This document shows positions 51,133-59,358 of a stretch of 60,417 nucleotides of DNA, in pieces. The DNA comes from a bacterium 1XD21-70 (lineage in GTDB: Bacteria; Bacillota; Clostridia; Lachnospirales; Lachnospiraceae). The stretch is taken from positions 1-60,417 of the forward strand of contig RAYB01000032.1 of assembly GCA_003669055.1 (NCBI GenBank). Reading direction: 5' to 3'. The stretch's first letter is position 1. Each line of letters starts with the position of its first letter. The position numbers and the translations under genes were made by a program. Under the pieces are notes generated by a model. The model was not told the DNA's origin. It ran no database searches and saw only the letters and a program-made list of their open reading frames with translations.

Positions 51133-53277
51133 ATGAAAAAGATGCTGAGTTATTCGGTAGTACTGTTCGTGCTTACCGTAATCCTATTATTGATTATACC
51201 ACTGCCGGCGGCTCTGGTGGACGTGGCCATTATCATCAATATGTCGCTTTCCATGATGATACTGGTTACCACAATGACCATCCGGGAACCGCTGGAGTTT
51301 TCCATATTTCCGTCATTGCTGCTGATCACTACGTTGTTCCGCCTAGGGATCAATGTGTCTACCACCAGGAATATCCTGACGAATTCCGGCTCTTCCGGGC
51401 AGGTTATCAAGGCATTTGGTGATTTTGTCCTTCAAGGAAATGTGGTGGTCGGGCTGATCATCTACATGATTATCGTGTTGATGCAGTTCATTGTTATCAC
51501 CAAGGGTGCGGAGCGTGTGTCTGAGGTGGCGGCAAGGTTTACCTTGGATGCCATGCCCGGTAAGCAGATGGCCATTGACGCCGATCTGAATTCCGGCCTT
51601 ATCAACGAACAGCAGGCAAAACTCCGGCGTGAGAAGATCCAGAGGGAAGCGGACTTTTATGGTTCCATGGACGGTGCTACCAAGATCGTAAAGGGCGATT
51701 CGATTATGTCCCTGATCACAACGGCCATCAACCTGATCGGCGGAAGCATCATCGGCATCGTGCAGGGAGGCGGAACCGTCGCTGATGTCTTAAACACGTA
51801 TTCGATTGCCACAGTGGGTGACGGCCTGGTAGGCCAGATCCCGTCTTTGCTGATCTCCACGGCCACGGGCATGATCGTGACCCGGGCAGTGTCAGAAGGC
51901 AGCCTAAACGAGGATGTGTCGAAGCAGTTCATGGGGCAGCCTACTGCGATCATGATCAGCGGCATTGTGATTGCCGTGCTGGCCGTGATCCCGGGAATGC
52001 CGGTGGTTCAGCTGCTGATTATCTCGGTAGGCCTGATGGGCGGAGGCTATTATCTGTCAAGGCGCTTAAAGGCAGAGCCCGGCCTGGCTTTGGCCGGGGC
52101 ATTCGGGGCACCGGCGGAACCGGGGATGGCGCCGGAGGCGGCTCAGGAGGAATCACAGGAAGAGGCATCAAGGCCGGTCAGCGAGGAGGAATATTTCAAG
52201 GATGTGAACAATGTCTACACCTTGCTTTCGGTGGAGGCAATTGAGATGGAGTTTGGCTACAGCCTGATCCCGCTGGTGGATGAATCGGTCGGCGGCCGGC
52301 TGATTAACCGGATTATCATCTTCCGGAGGCAATATGCACAGGATATGGGTTTTGTCATCCCTTCGATCCGTTTAAGGGACAGTTCGGGCCTGAACACGAA
52401 CCAGTACTGCATTAAGATCAAGGGCGAGGAAGTGGCAAAGGGGGAGATCCTGGTAGATTATTTCTTGGCCTTAGAGCCGGAAAACCCGGAGAAGGAGATT
52501 GACGGCATCGAGACGATCGAGCCGGCTTACGGGATCCCCAGCCGCTGGATCCGGCCGGAGAACCGGGAACTGGCGGAGATCTACGGGTATACGGTAATTG
52601 ACCCCTTGTCTGTGCTGGTGACCCATTTATCGGAAGTCGTCAGGCAGCATGCTCATGAACTGATCACCAGGCAGGAGGTGATCCATTTAGTGGAAAATAT
52701 CAAGAAAACATCCCCGGAACTGGTGGAAGAGGCTTTCCCGAATGTGATCAGCTACAGCATGTTCCAGAAGATCCTGACCAGCCTGCTTAAAGAGGGGGTT
52801 CCCATTAAGGATCTGGAGACGATTATTGAGAGCATCATTGAAACAATATCAGATACAGGGCTTCCGGTCAAAGACGTGGACGGTATGATTGAGAATATCC
52901 GCGCAGCCCTAAAGCGCACGATTACCCGCATGTACTGCGAGGACGGCAGCATGAAGGTGATCACGATGGATGCCGAACTGGAGAGGACTATGGTGGGATG
53001 CCTTTCCAAGGGGGAGAGAGGCTATTACCTTGCCTTAAGCCCGGATGTGCTCCAGAGCCTGATAAACCAGGTCACGGTCCAGCTTAAGAAATTCAACGGG
53101 CTTTCCCAGAACCCGGTGATCTTGACATCCCAGGTGATGCGGATCCATTTTTACCGGCTGATTGACCAGTTTTACCCCAATGTGCGGGTTCTTTCCTTTA
53201 ATGAGATATCCAACAATGTCCAGATTCAGTCTATCGGCAGCCTGACCCTTGACAACACGGGGAGAAAAGGCGCCTGA
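51133..53277 (+). CDS. flhA: Flagellar export protein FlhA
   Basis: FlhA (714 residues) is the large export-gate protein that docks chaperone-substrate complexes. Eight membrane segments fill the first 330 residues, with the family signature FPSLLLITTLFRLGINVSTTR in pieces around 58-80 and the FHIPEP-type block KGAERVSEVAARFTLDAMPGKQMAID. A Glu/Pro-rich linker (about 320-350) leads to the cytoplasmic domain. ATG 51133 has GGAG six bases upstream; ATG 51121 gives four more residues without a site. flhF and flhG, which commonly follow, are absent. Confidence 0.95.
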   Translation: MKKMLSYSVVLFVLTVILLLIIPLPAALVDVAIIINMSLSMMILVTTMTIREPLEFSIFPSLLLITTLFRLGINVSTTRNILTNSGSSGQVIKAFGDFVLQGNVVVGLIIYMIIVLMQFIVITKGAERVSEVAARFTLDAMPGKQMAIDADLNSGLINEQQAKLRREKIQREADFYGSMDGATKIVKGDSIMSLITTAINLIGGSIIGIVQGGGTVADVLNTYSIATVGDGLVGQIPSLLISTATGMIVTRAVSEGSLNEDVSKQFMGQPTAIMISGIVIAVLAVIPGMPVVQLLIISVGLMGGGYYLSRRLKAEPGLALAGAFGAPAEPGMAPEAAQEESQEEASRPVSEEEYFKDVNNVYTLLSVEAIEMEFGYSLIPLVDESVGGRLINRIIIFRRQYAQDMGFVIPSIRLRDSSGLNTNQYCIKIKGEEVAKGEILVDYFLALEPENPEKEIDGIETIEPAYGIPSRWIRPENRELAEIYGYTVIDPLSVLVTHLSEVVRQHAHELITRQEVIHLVENIKKTSPELVEEAFPNVISYSMFQKILTSLLKEGVPIKDLETIIESIIETISDTGLPVKDVDGMIENIRAALKRTITRMYCEDGSMKVITMDAELERTMVGCLSKGERGYYLALSPDVLQSLINQVTVQLKKFNGLSQNPVILTSQVMRIHFYRLIDQFYPNVRVLSFNEISNNVQIQSIGSLTLDNTGRKGA

Positions 53278-53303
53278 GCGGTTCAAAGGAGGTGACGCAA
53301 AGG

Positions 53304-54074
53304 ATGCTGCCCACAGATTATCTGGAAGAGAAGACGAATGAAGAATTATTGGAGATGTACCGGAGAGAGGGGAAGTTAGAGGTGAAGCAGGCGTTAACGC
53401 TCCGCCACCTCTACATAGTAAAAACGATTGCCATGCAGATGCGCAGCATCTATGCAGGTACCCTCCAGATGGAAGATATCATCAATGAAGGCGTGATTGC
53501 CATCATGAAAGGTATTGACAGATACGACCCGGAGCGAGATAATAAGTTTGAGACTTTTATTTCCCGGAGAATACGTGGGATGATCATAGACTTGGTCCGC
53601 AAGAATGACTGGATGCCCAGGGATTTCCGCAAGCAGGTGAAGGCTATGGAGGATGCCCGCACGGTTTTGGAGAGGACACTGGGGCATCTGCCGTCAGACG
53701 AGGAGACTGCGGACTATATGGGGATGGATATCCGCAAATACCGCAAACTCCAACGGATGAGCGTCATGATGAATGTGCTTTCTTTGGATATGATCACAGA
53801 CGATGAAGGTGAGCACCAGTCACTGCAGCTTTCCAGCGGGGATCTGGATTCCCAGCCGGAGAAGGCATTTTTAAAGGGTGAGTCCCGCCAGGTACTGGCG
53901 GAGGCTATCGAGAGCCTGAAAGAAAAGGAAAAGCTGGTGGTTTCCCTGTATTATGTGGAAGAGCTGAATATGGGGCAGATTGCCCAGATATTAAAGGTCA
54001 GTGAGCCGCGGATTTCACAGATCCACAGTTCGGCTATACGGAAACTAAAAGCTTATATGGACAATTACCGATAA
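53304..54074 (+). CDS. fliA: Flagellar sigma factor FliA (WhiG/sigma-28 type)
   Basis: This 256-residue protein is the late flagellar sigma factor that directs flagellin, cap and chemotaxis promoters. Region 2 reads INEGVIAIMKGIDRYDPERDNKFETFISRRIRGMIIDLVRKNDW in pieces from about 60-105. Region 3 (ERTLGHLPSDEETADYMG) and region 4 (LKEKEKLVVSLYYVEELNMGQIAQILKVSEPRISQIHS) match sigma-28. ATG 53304 lies 11 bases after AAAGGAGG. Its presence supports the sigma-28-like -10 box at 31157. An anti-sigma FlgM is not in the window. Confidence 0.94.
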   Translation: MLPTDYLEEKTNEELLEMYRREGKLEVKQALTLRHLYIVKTIAMQMRSIYAGTLQMEDIINEGVIAIMKGIDRYDPERDNKFETFISRRIRGMIIDLVRKNDWMPRDFRKQVKAMEDARTVLERTLGHLPSDEETADYMGMDIRKYRKLQRMSVMMNVLSLDMITDDEGEHQSLQLSSGDLDSQPEKAFLKGESRQVLAEAIESLKEKEKLVVSLYYVEELNMGQIAQILKVSEPRISQIHSSAIRKLKAYMDNYR

Positions 54075-54153
54075 ATTAGACATGGAACCATAAAGGGAAG
54101 CGCCGGGACGGGAAAATTTGCCAGGCGTTTTGGGCTAAAAGGAGGAGACGGGC

Positions 54154-54948
54154 ATGTATCAGGGTTTTTATAATCTGACATCAGGTATGCTGACTCAAAG
54201 CAGGAACCTAAACGTTATCAGCAACAATATGGTAAACATCCAGACCGCAGGATATAAGCGGGATAAGATGGTCAGCACGACATTTCAGGAGGAGATGCTT
54301 TACCGGACAGGAAAGCGCTATAAAGAGGGTGCAGAAGAACTTGCCACAACCTCCAAGATCCGGACGGCCGAGAGGACGTATGTGAATTATGAGCAGGGAA
54401 GCTTTGACGTGACGGACGGTATTTTTGATTTTGCATTGGCTGACAAAGGGTTTTTCTGTATCCAGACTCCAATGGGGGTTCGTTATACCCGCAACGGGTC
54501 TTTTTGTGTGGATGATGAGGGTTATCTCTCCTTAAACGGCATGGGGCGCGTCTTAGGGACTGACGGGCAGCCAATTGCCATTGACAACGAGAACTTTATC
54601 GTGGACGGAAGGGGAACCATCCGTGTCAGTGAAAGCACAGGGGGAGGTTCTGAGGATGAAGCGGCGACGGCGGAAGTCCGTGAATTGGGTACGCTGAGGG
54701 TCGTGGATTTTGAGGACTATGAGCAGCTGCATAAGGAGGATTACGGCTTGTATTCTACCGGCCAGGCACCGCAGGAGGTGGAAAGCCCTCCTATCGTGTG
54801 GAAGACACTGGAGAGATCCAATGTGGACATGGTGGAGGAGATGGTTTCCATGATGACATCCCAGCGGGCGCTGCAGAGTGCTGCACAGGTGCTCAAAATG
54901 TATGACCAGCTTCTGAGCAAAGCGGCTTCAGATGTAGGCAGATTGTAA
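54154..54948 (+). CDS. Flagellar rod protein, FlgF/FlgG family (first copy)
   Basis: This 264-residue protein belongs to the FlgF/FlgG rod group: the N-terminal YQGFYNLTSGMLTQSRNLNVISNNMVNIQTAGYKRD (in pieces), GFFCIQTPMGVRYTRNGSF, and the C-terminal LERSNVDMVEEMVSMMTSQRALQ motif. Its YTRNGSF and LERSNV motifs are closer to FlgF/FlgG than to FlgE. It lies directly before a second paralogue. The two probably form consecutive rod parts. AAAGGAGGAG precedes the start. Confidence 0.88.
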   Translation: MYQGFYNLTSGMLTQSRNLNVISNNMVNIQTAGYKRDKMVSTTFQEEMLYRTGKRYKEGAEELATTSKIRTAERTYVNYEQGSFDVTDGIFDFALADKGFFCIQTPMGVRYTRNGSFCVDDEGYLSLNGMGRVLGTDGQPIAIDNENFIVDGRGTIRVSESTGGGSEDEAATAEVRELGTLRVVDFEDYEQLHKEDYGLYSTGQAPQEVESPPIVWKTLERSNVDMVEEMVSMMTSQRALQSAAQVLKMYDQLLSKAASDVGRL

Positions 54949-54973
54949 AGACGGTAAGGAGGAAGTATCGACT

Positions 54974-55759
54974 ATGTACCAATCATTTTATACAGGCGCG
55001 TTAGGTGCCGGGACCTGCATGGCTAAGATGGGCGTGATGGCAAATAATCTGGCCAACATCAACAATGAAGGCTTTAAGCCGAAGACCGTGGCGTTCTCTG
55101 ACCTTCTCAATTACAACCTGAATGACTCCGAGGGGGCGGTTACGGAATTGATGGCAGGCAATGGGGTGAGGATACAGCGGACTTACGCCAATTACAACGT
55201 GGGGGCGCTGGTTTCGACGAACAGTGACTGCGACTATGCGATCTTAGAGGACAATGCGTTCTTTATGGTGAAGGATCCGGCGACAGGGGCGATTAGCTAC
55301 ACCAGAAGCGGGAATTTCCATCGGGGAAAGATGGAGGACGGATATTATCTGACCACAGCCAACGGAAAGCTGGTACTGGACCAGAACGGGGAACCGATGA
55401 AAGCAGATGTCATCGATGTGGAAAAGATCCGCGAGATGATGGAAGAGGACTATGAGCCGGAGGAAGCGGATGAGGAGGAAGAGGAAGATGAGGATGCTCC
55501 CCGCATCGGTGTGTACACCTTTTCTAATCCCAGCCATCTGCTCAGCGCAGGGGACAACGAATATACTGCCCCTGCGGGCATGGAGCCGCAATTGGTGGAA
55601 AATGCGAAGATTATGTCCAGTACCCTGGAACGTTCCGGAACCGATATGTCGAAGGAGATGGTGAGGGTGATTGAGTGCCAGCGGGCGTATTCTTATGCAC
55701 TTAAGATGGTGACTACGGCAGACGAGATTGAATCCACGATTAATTCCCTGCGGGGGTAA
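54974..55759 (+). CDS. flgG: Flagellar rod protein, FlgF/FlgG family (second copy), acidic insert
   Basis: This 261-residue paralogue of the preceding gene has the same end motifs (MGVMANNLANINNEGFKPK and LERSGTDMSKEMVRVIECQRAYS). The central AILEDNAFFMVKDPATGAISYTRSGNF matches FlgG. Residues about 158-175 carry an unusual acidic run (EEADEEEEEDED) that is not part of the family core. It is tentatively called flgG as the last rod gene before chemotaxis genes. AAGGAGGAAG precedes the start. Confidence 0.85.
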   Translation: MYQSFYTGALGAGTCMAKMGVMANNLANINNEGFKPKTVAFSDLLNYNLNDSEGAVTELMAGNGVRIQRTYANYNVGALVSTNSDCDYAILEDNAFFMVKDPATGAISYTRSGNFHRGKMEDGYYLTTANGKLVLDQNGEPMKADVIDVEKIREMMEEDYEPEEADEEEEEDEDAPRIGVYTFSNPSHLLSAGDNEYTAPAGMEPQLVENAKIMSSTLERSGTDMSKEMVRVIECQRAYSYALKMVTTADEIESTINSLRG

Positions 55760-55782
55760 TAGAATAAATGGGAGGGCATACA

Positions 55783-56409
55783 GTGACTAAGAAACTCAAA
55801 AGCTATGAGGATATGAATCTCCAGGAATTAGATGTGATGAAGGAGATCAGCAGCATCGGCACCAGCCATGCGGCGACATCCCTTTCCAAGCTTCTGCAAA
55901 AGGAAGTGCGGATTTCAATCCCGGAGATCAACGTCCTTGGATATGACGAAACCGTAAGCCGGATTGGCGAGATTGAGGAACTGGTGGCCGCAACCCTGGT
56001 GCGGATGTCCAATGAGGTTAACGGCCTGATGCTGTTTATCTTTAAGCTGGATCTGGCCAATGTAGTGCTGGAAAAGCTGATTGGGAGGAAGTATGATTCC
56101 TTTGAGCAGATGGATGAACTGGATTATTCTGCCTTGGAGGAAGTCGGGAATATCATCATTTGTTCCTACGTGAATGCGTTCACCCAGCTGGTCGGGGTGG
56201 AGATTGACCTTTCCGTACCGAGTTCCACCTTGAATATGCTGGGAGGCATCCTGACAGTGCCGATGGCGGAATATGGGTATGAGACTGACAAACTGATGTA
56301 TATCAATGCAGAATTTATCATGGATGGAAGGAAATTGTCCGACGGGCTTTTGATGCTTCCGGACATTGACTCCCTCAATAGTATCTTAGAGAAATTAGGA
56401 GTTTTGTGA
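55783..56409 (+). CDS. cheC: CheY-P phosphatase CheC
   Basis: CheC (208 residues) dephosphorylates CheY-P and is activated by CheD. It has two pseudosymmetric phosphatase helices. The first reads KEISSIGTSHAATSLS, where the ExxN motif appears as E-I-S-S, so the catalytic Asn is replaced by Ser. The second, EEVGNIIICSYVNAF, keeps the E..N pattern. The start is GTG 55783 behind GGAGGG; ATG 55768 overlaps that site. The stop overlaps cheD (TGATG), the usual CheC-CheD pairing. Confidence 0.92.
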   Translation: MTKKLKSYEDMNLQELDVMKEISSIGTSHAATSLSKLLQKEVRISIPEINVLGYDETVSRIGEIEELVAATLVRMSNEVNGLMLFIFKLDLANVVLEKLIGRKYDSFEQMDELDYSALEEVGNIIICSYVNAFTQLVGVEIDLSVPSSTLNMLGGILTVPMAEYGYETDKLMYINAEFIMDGRKLSDGLLMLPDIDSLNSILEKLGVL

Positions 56410-56894
56410 TGGCGGAGAGGGATATCAAAGTAGGGATCGGTGATATGAAGTTCACCAGGGGGACTGGCACGATTATTACATATGCCCTTGGTTCCTGCAT
56501 AGGGATTACGCTATATGACCCGGCTATCAAGCTAGGAGGGCTTTTACATATCATGCTGCCAACCAGGAATGATCCTGGTGACACGAAAGTGTTTAAATAT
56601 GCTGACAGTGGGATCCATGAGATGATCCGCAAGCTTTCTGCCTTTGGGATGGTAAAAAGCAGAACCATCGTAAAGATTGCGGGAGGTGCCAAGATGTTCG
56701 ATATTAAGGGGAATACCGACTTTGGCAATATCGGGCAGAGAAACGCAGCGATGGTAAAGAAGATACTGATGGAAGAGAAGATGCGCATTTCGGCAGAGGA
56801 TACCGGCGGAGCTTACGCCCGTACCATGCTTTTGAATGTGGACACCGGTGAAGTGGCAATCCGGACGGTGGGAAAGCCGGAGAAGAAGCTTTAG
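56409..56894 (+). CDS. cheD: Chemoreceptor glutamine deamidase CheD
   Basis: CheD (161 residues) deamidates receptor glutamines and binds CheC. The catalytic Cys is in ALGSCIGITLYD (about 27-38) and the His in LGGLLHIMLP; KIAGGAKMF and NTDFGNIGQRNAAMVKKIL are the remaining family blocks. ATG 56409 overlaps the cheC stop; GTG 56406 is an alternative. CheC and CheD together set adaptation, although cheA and the receptors are not in the window. Confidence 0.95.
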   Translation: MAERDIKVGIGDMKFTRGTGTIITYALGSCIGITLYDPAIKLGGLLHIMLPTRNDPGDTKVFKYADSGIHEMIRKLSAFGMVKSRTIVKIAGGAKMFDIKGNTDFGNIGQRNAAMVKKILMEEKMRISAEDTGGAYARTMLLNVDTGEVAIRTVGKPEKKL

Positions 56895-56973
56895 GCAGCT
56901 GGCGGTGTTTTTGGCCGCTGGCGGCATAAGGAGGCCTGCCGCTTGTGGTGCATGAAGGTTTAGAGAGGAGCGT

Positions 56974-57915
56974 ATGAACGTGGAGAAAGAAAAAGAAGGA
57001 ATCTTGCTGGAATCGGGTACGAATGAGATTGAGATTATGAAATTCACGATTCAGGGTGAGTTTTACGGGATCAATGTGGCTAAGGTAAAAGAGATCATGA
57101 TGTCAGAGAAAGTCAAGGCGATGCCTCACGCCCATCCCGCTGTGGAAGGGATCTTCAAGCCCAGGGATATTTTGATCACCGTGATTGACCTTGGATTTTA
57201 TCTGACCGGGGAGCGCCTGGAGCATCAGCCCAGGGAACTGTTTATTGTAACGAATTTTAACAAGATGACCGTGGCATTCCGGGTTCAGAGCATTGAGGGG
57301 ATCAGCAGGATTTCCTGGAAAGATATCCAGAAGCCGGATAAGACCTTAAGCCATGGCGATGAGGGAGTGGCTACGGGGATTGCCCAATGTGCAGGGGAAC
57401 TGGTGACGATCCTGGATTTCGAGAAAATTGTGGCAGAGATTGCGCCTGAGACCAGCATCCAGCTCTCGGAAGTGGAGCAGATGGGGGATAGGCCGATCTG
57501 CAACAGCCCGCTGGTGATTGCTGAGGATTCCATCCTTTTGCAGAAGATGATCGACGAGGCGCTGGAGAGGGCCGGGTTTACCAATATCAAGAATTTCAAC
57601 AATGGGCAGGAGGCATGGGACTATCTGCATTCTATCAGCAAGGATGCTGACCTGTATGATAAGGTGAACCTGATTATTACAGATATTGAGATGCCCAAGA
57701 TGGACGGGCACCGCCTGACCAAGCTGGTCAAGGATGATTCCAGGCTGAAGCACCTTCCGGTGGTGATTTTCTCGTCCCTGATTGACGACCAGATGCGCCT
57801 GAAAGGCCAGAGCCTGGGGGCTGACGAACAGCTGACGAAGCCGGAGATCGGCAACCTGGTACACGTAATCGACCGTTTGCTGGTTCGGTTTGAGAACACG
57901 ATCCGGGATTTATAG
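56974..57915 (+). CDS. cheV: Chemotaxis coupling/receiver protein CheV
   Basis: CheV (313 residues) joins a CheW-like coupling domain (about 18-160, with KFTIQGEFYGINVAKVKEIM in pieces and FIVTNFNKMTVAFRVQSIEGI) to a C-terminal receiver domain (about 178-305). The phosphoacceptor is the Asp in LIITDIEMPKMDG, with an acidic pair AEDS near 186 and the Lys of LTKPE. It links receptors to CheA and adds adaptation. AGAGGAG precedes the start. It ends the motility genes. Confidence 0.93.
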   Translation: MNVEKEKEGILLESGTNEIEIMKFTIQGEFYGINVAKVKEIMMSEKVKAMPHAHPAVEGIFKPRDILITVIDLGFYLTGERLEHQPRELFIVTNFNKMTVAFRVQSIEGISRISWKDIQKPDKTLSHGDEGVATGIAQCAGELVTILDFEKIVAEIAPETSIQLSEVEQMGDRPICNSPLVIAEDSILLQKMIDEALERAGFTNIKNFNNGQEAWDYLHSISKDADLYDKVNLIITDIEMPKMDGHRLTKLVKDDSRLKHLPVVIFSSLIDDQMRLKGQSLGADEQLTKPEIGNLVHVIDRLLVRFENTIRDL

Positions 57916-57935
57916 GAACAGCAGACATTTGTGCG

Positions 57936-57980
57936 GAGCACTTTCAGAACCTTTTTGTACAAAGGCGTATGGAAGTGCTC
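57936..57980 (+). terminator. Hairpin after cheV, possible terminator
   Basis: GAGCACTTTC (57936-57945) pairs with GGAAGTGCTC (57971-57980) with one G-U, and CCTTT with AAAGG forms an inner hairpin. A weak T-rich stretch (ATAATATTTGG) follows. It marks the end of the fla/che operon. Confidence 0.5.
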
Positions 57981-58005
57981 ATGATAATATTTGGAGGTTG
58001 ATAGA

Positions 58006-58941
58006 GTGAAAAGATGGGTGGCAGCCTGCTGCGCCCTGGTATTTGGGGCAGCGGCAGCTTTTCCTGCTATGGCAGGAGAATGGGAGTTAACAGAGGATGG
58101 CAAATATTGGAATTACTGTGAATCCCCGGGGAACCCGATCAAAGACGAGTGGATTGAGGATAACGGCAAAACCTATTACCTGGATTCAAGCGGGAAGATG
58201 AAGACCGGCTGGGTAACCGAAGAAGACAGCGGGAACCGCTATTTTATGGGTGAGGATGGCGCTATGTGCCGGAATGCTTTTACCAAGGATGACCGCTATG
58301 TGGGGGCAGACGGGCTGCGTGTGGAACGTTATGACAACTACCGCAAGGCCGTCAAGTCGGAACTGAAAAAAGCCGCCAGGAAAAAGACTTCTAAACAGAG
58401 CAGCCGGAGAGGTGCTGCCTCTGCCAAAGGCGTGGAGGAGAGGCAGCAATATTTTCTGATGGCAGATTTAAATCTTGATGAATATATGGATCTGGTGGTG
58501 ACGGAGGGGACAGAAGAGAACATGAGCCTGGTGGAGATTGCCATTTGGGATCCGGAGGAGGAGAAGTTCCAGCTGTCTGCGGAGTTTGACGAGCCGGAGG
58601 AGGGAACTGTGCGCAGCAATCTGTACCGGGACCCGCAGGGGGAGACTGTGTGGCTGGAGCTGGCTGAGCCAAACGGAGACCTCCGTCTGTTCCAGATGGC
58701 AGACCAGGATTCCGGTTTTAAGAGCGTATGGAGTTTTGCCATGGAGTTGGATGACTGGGGAGGTCCAGTGTATCTGGTCAACGGACAGGAAGAGGATAAG
58801 GAAGAGTGGGATCAGGACATGGCAGAAGCCCTTCGGACGCGGGGCAATGAGGTTATGGGCGGCTATCTTCCGGCAACAGATGAGAACATCAAGGCTCAGG
58901 TGGACCGTGTGCTGACGGAGGAGGAATTGGGGCTGTGGTGA
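58006..58941 (+). CDS. Secreted protein with cell-wall-binding-like repeats
   Basis: This 311-residue protein starts at GTG behind GGAGGTTG and has a signal peptide with likely cleavage after PAMA (about residue 23-24). Residues about 25-115 contain short aromatic/glycine repeats (GKTYYLDSSGKMKTGW, RYFMGEDGAMCRNAF, DDRYVGADGLRVERYD), like choline/cell-wall-binding modules. A basic linker (KKAARKKTSKQSSRRG) follows, then a C-terminal domain (about 145-311) with FLMADLNLDEYMDLVVTEG, which may bind Ca2+ like EF-hand or FG-GAP-type loops. I do not recognise the C-terminal family. It lies just after the flagellar operon but may be a separate unit. Confidence 0.75.
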   Translation: MKRWVAACCALVFGAAAAFPAMAGEWELTEDGKYWNYCESPGNPIKDEWIEDNGKTYYLDSSGKMKTGWVTEEDSGNRYFMGEDGAMCRNAFTKDDRYVGADGLRVERYDNYRKAVKSELKKAARKKTSKQSSRRGAASAKGVEERQQYFLMADLNLDEYMDLVVTEGTEENMSLVEIAIWDPEEEKFQLSAEFDEPEEGTVRSNLYRDPQGETVWLELAEPNGDLRLFQMADQDSGFKSVWSFAMELDDWGGPVYLVNGQEEDKEEWDQDMAEALRTRGNEVMGGYLPATDENIKAQVDRVLTEEELGLW

Positions 58942-58982
58942 GGATAGGCAGCCCTTGGTGCCAAATATCAGGGGTACGTTCC

Positions 58983-59019
58983 AAAGGCATTGAATAGCCC
59001 TATGCTATTCAATGCCTTT
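58983..59019. terminator. Perfect 16-bp stem after secreted protein gene
   Basis: AAAGGCATTGAATAGC (58983-58998) and its exact complement (59004-59019) form a 16-bp stem with a five-base loop. The arm ends in TTT on one side and starts with AAA on the other, so it can act in both directions. Confidence 0.6.
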
Positions 59020-59358
59020 AGAGTTGGCGGCGCTCTGCTGGTGTGATGCAAAAACGGCTTTGCATTTCCAGTGTGTTAGGAGGACACTCCTGAAATTAGG
59101 CAGTTCTAATGGAAACGTTTCAGGTATTGGTTTATGCCCTTAGTGGATAAGCAATGGAAGAAAATGGTTGCGGATTTATAGGATATGTGGTATGGTAAAA
59201 ATGTCTTTTACGGATGGCACTCGGTCTGTCCGGAATTCTGATATCTCTTGGATAAGAGATGGTTCTTTTGCCAATGGATAATTTCTTTTGGCATTTCTTA
59301 GCGGCTATGGCCGGAAAAATCCCAGCAGAACATGATATCGTATCAGGAGGAATTGCGT
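59020..59358 (+). other. Non-coding leader region with promoter and several hairpins
   Basis: No gene is seen here. A possible promoter is TTGCGG (59168-59173), 17 bases, TATGGT (59191-59196). Hairpins include ATGCAAA/TTTGCAT (59046-59068), ATCTCTT/AAGAGAT (59242-59259, followed by GGTTCTTTT) and TGCCAA/TTGGCA (about 59272-59294). The last two lie between the promoter and the nuclease gene and look like a regulatory leader. Confidence 0.4.
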
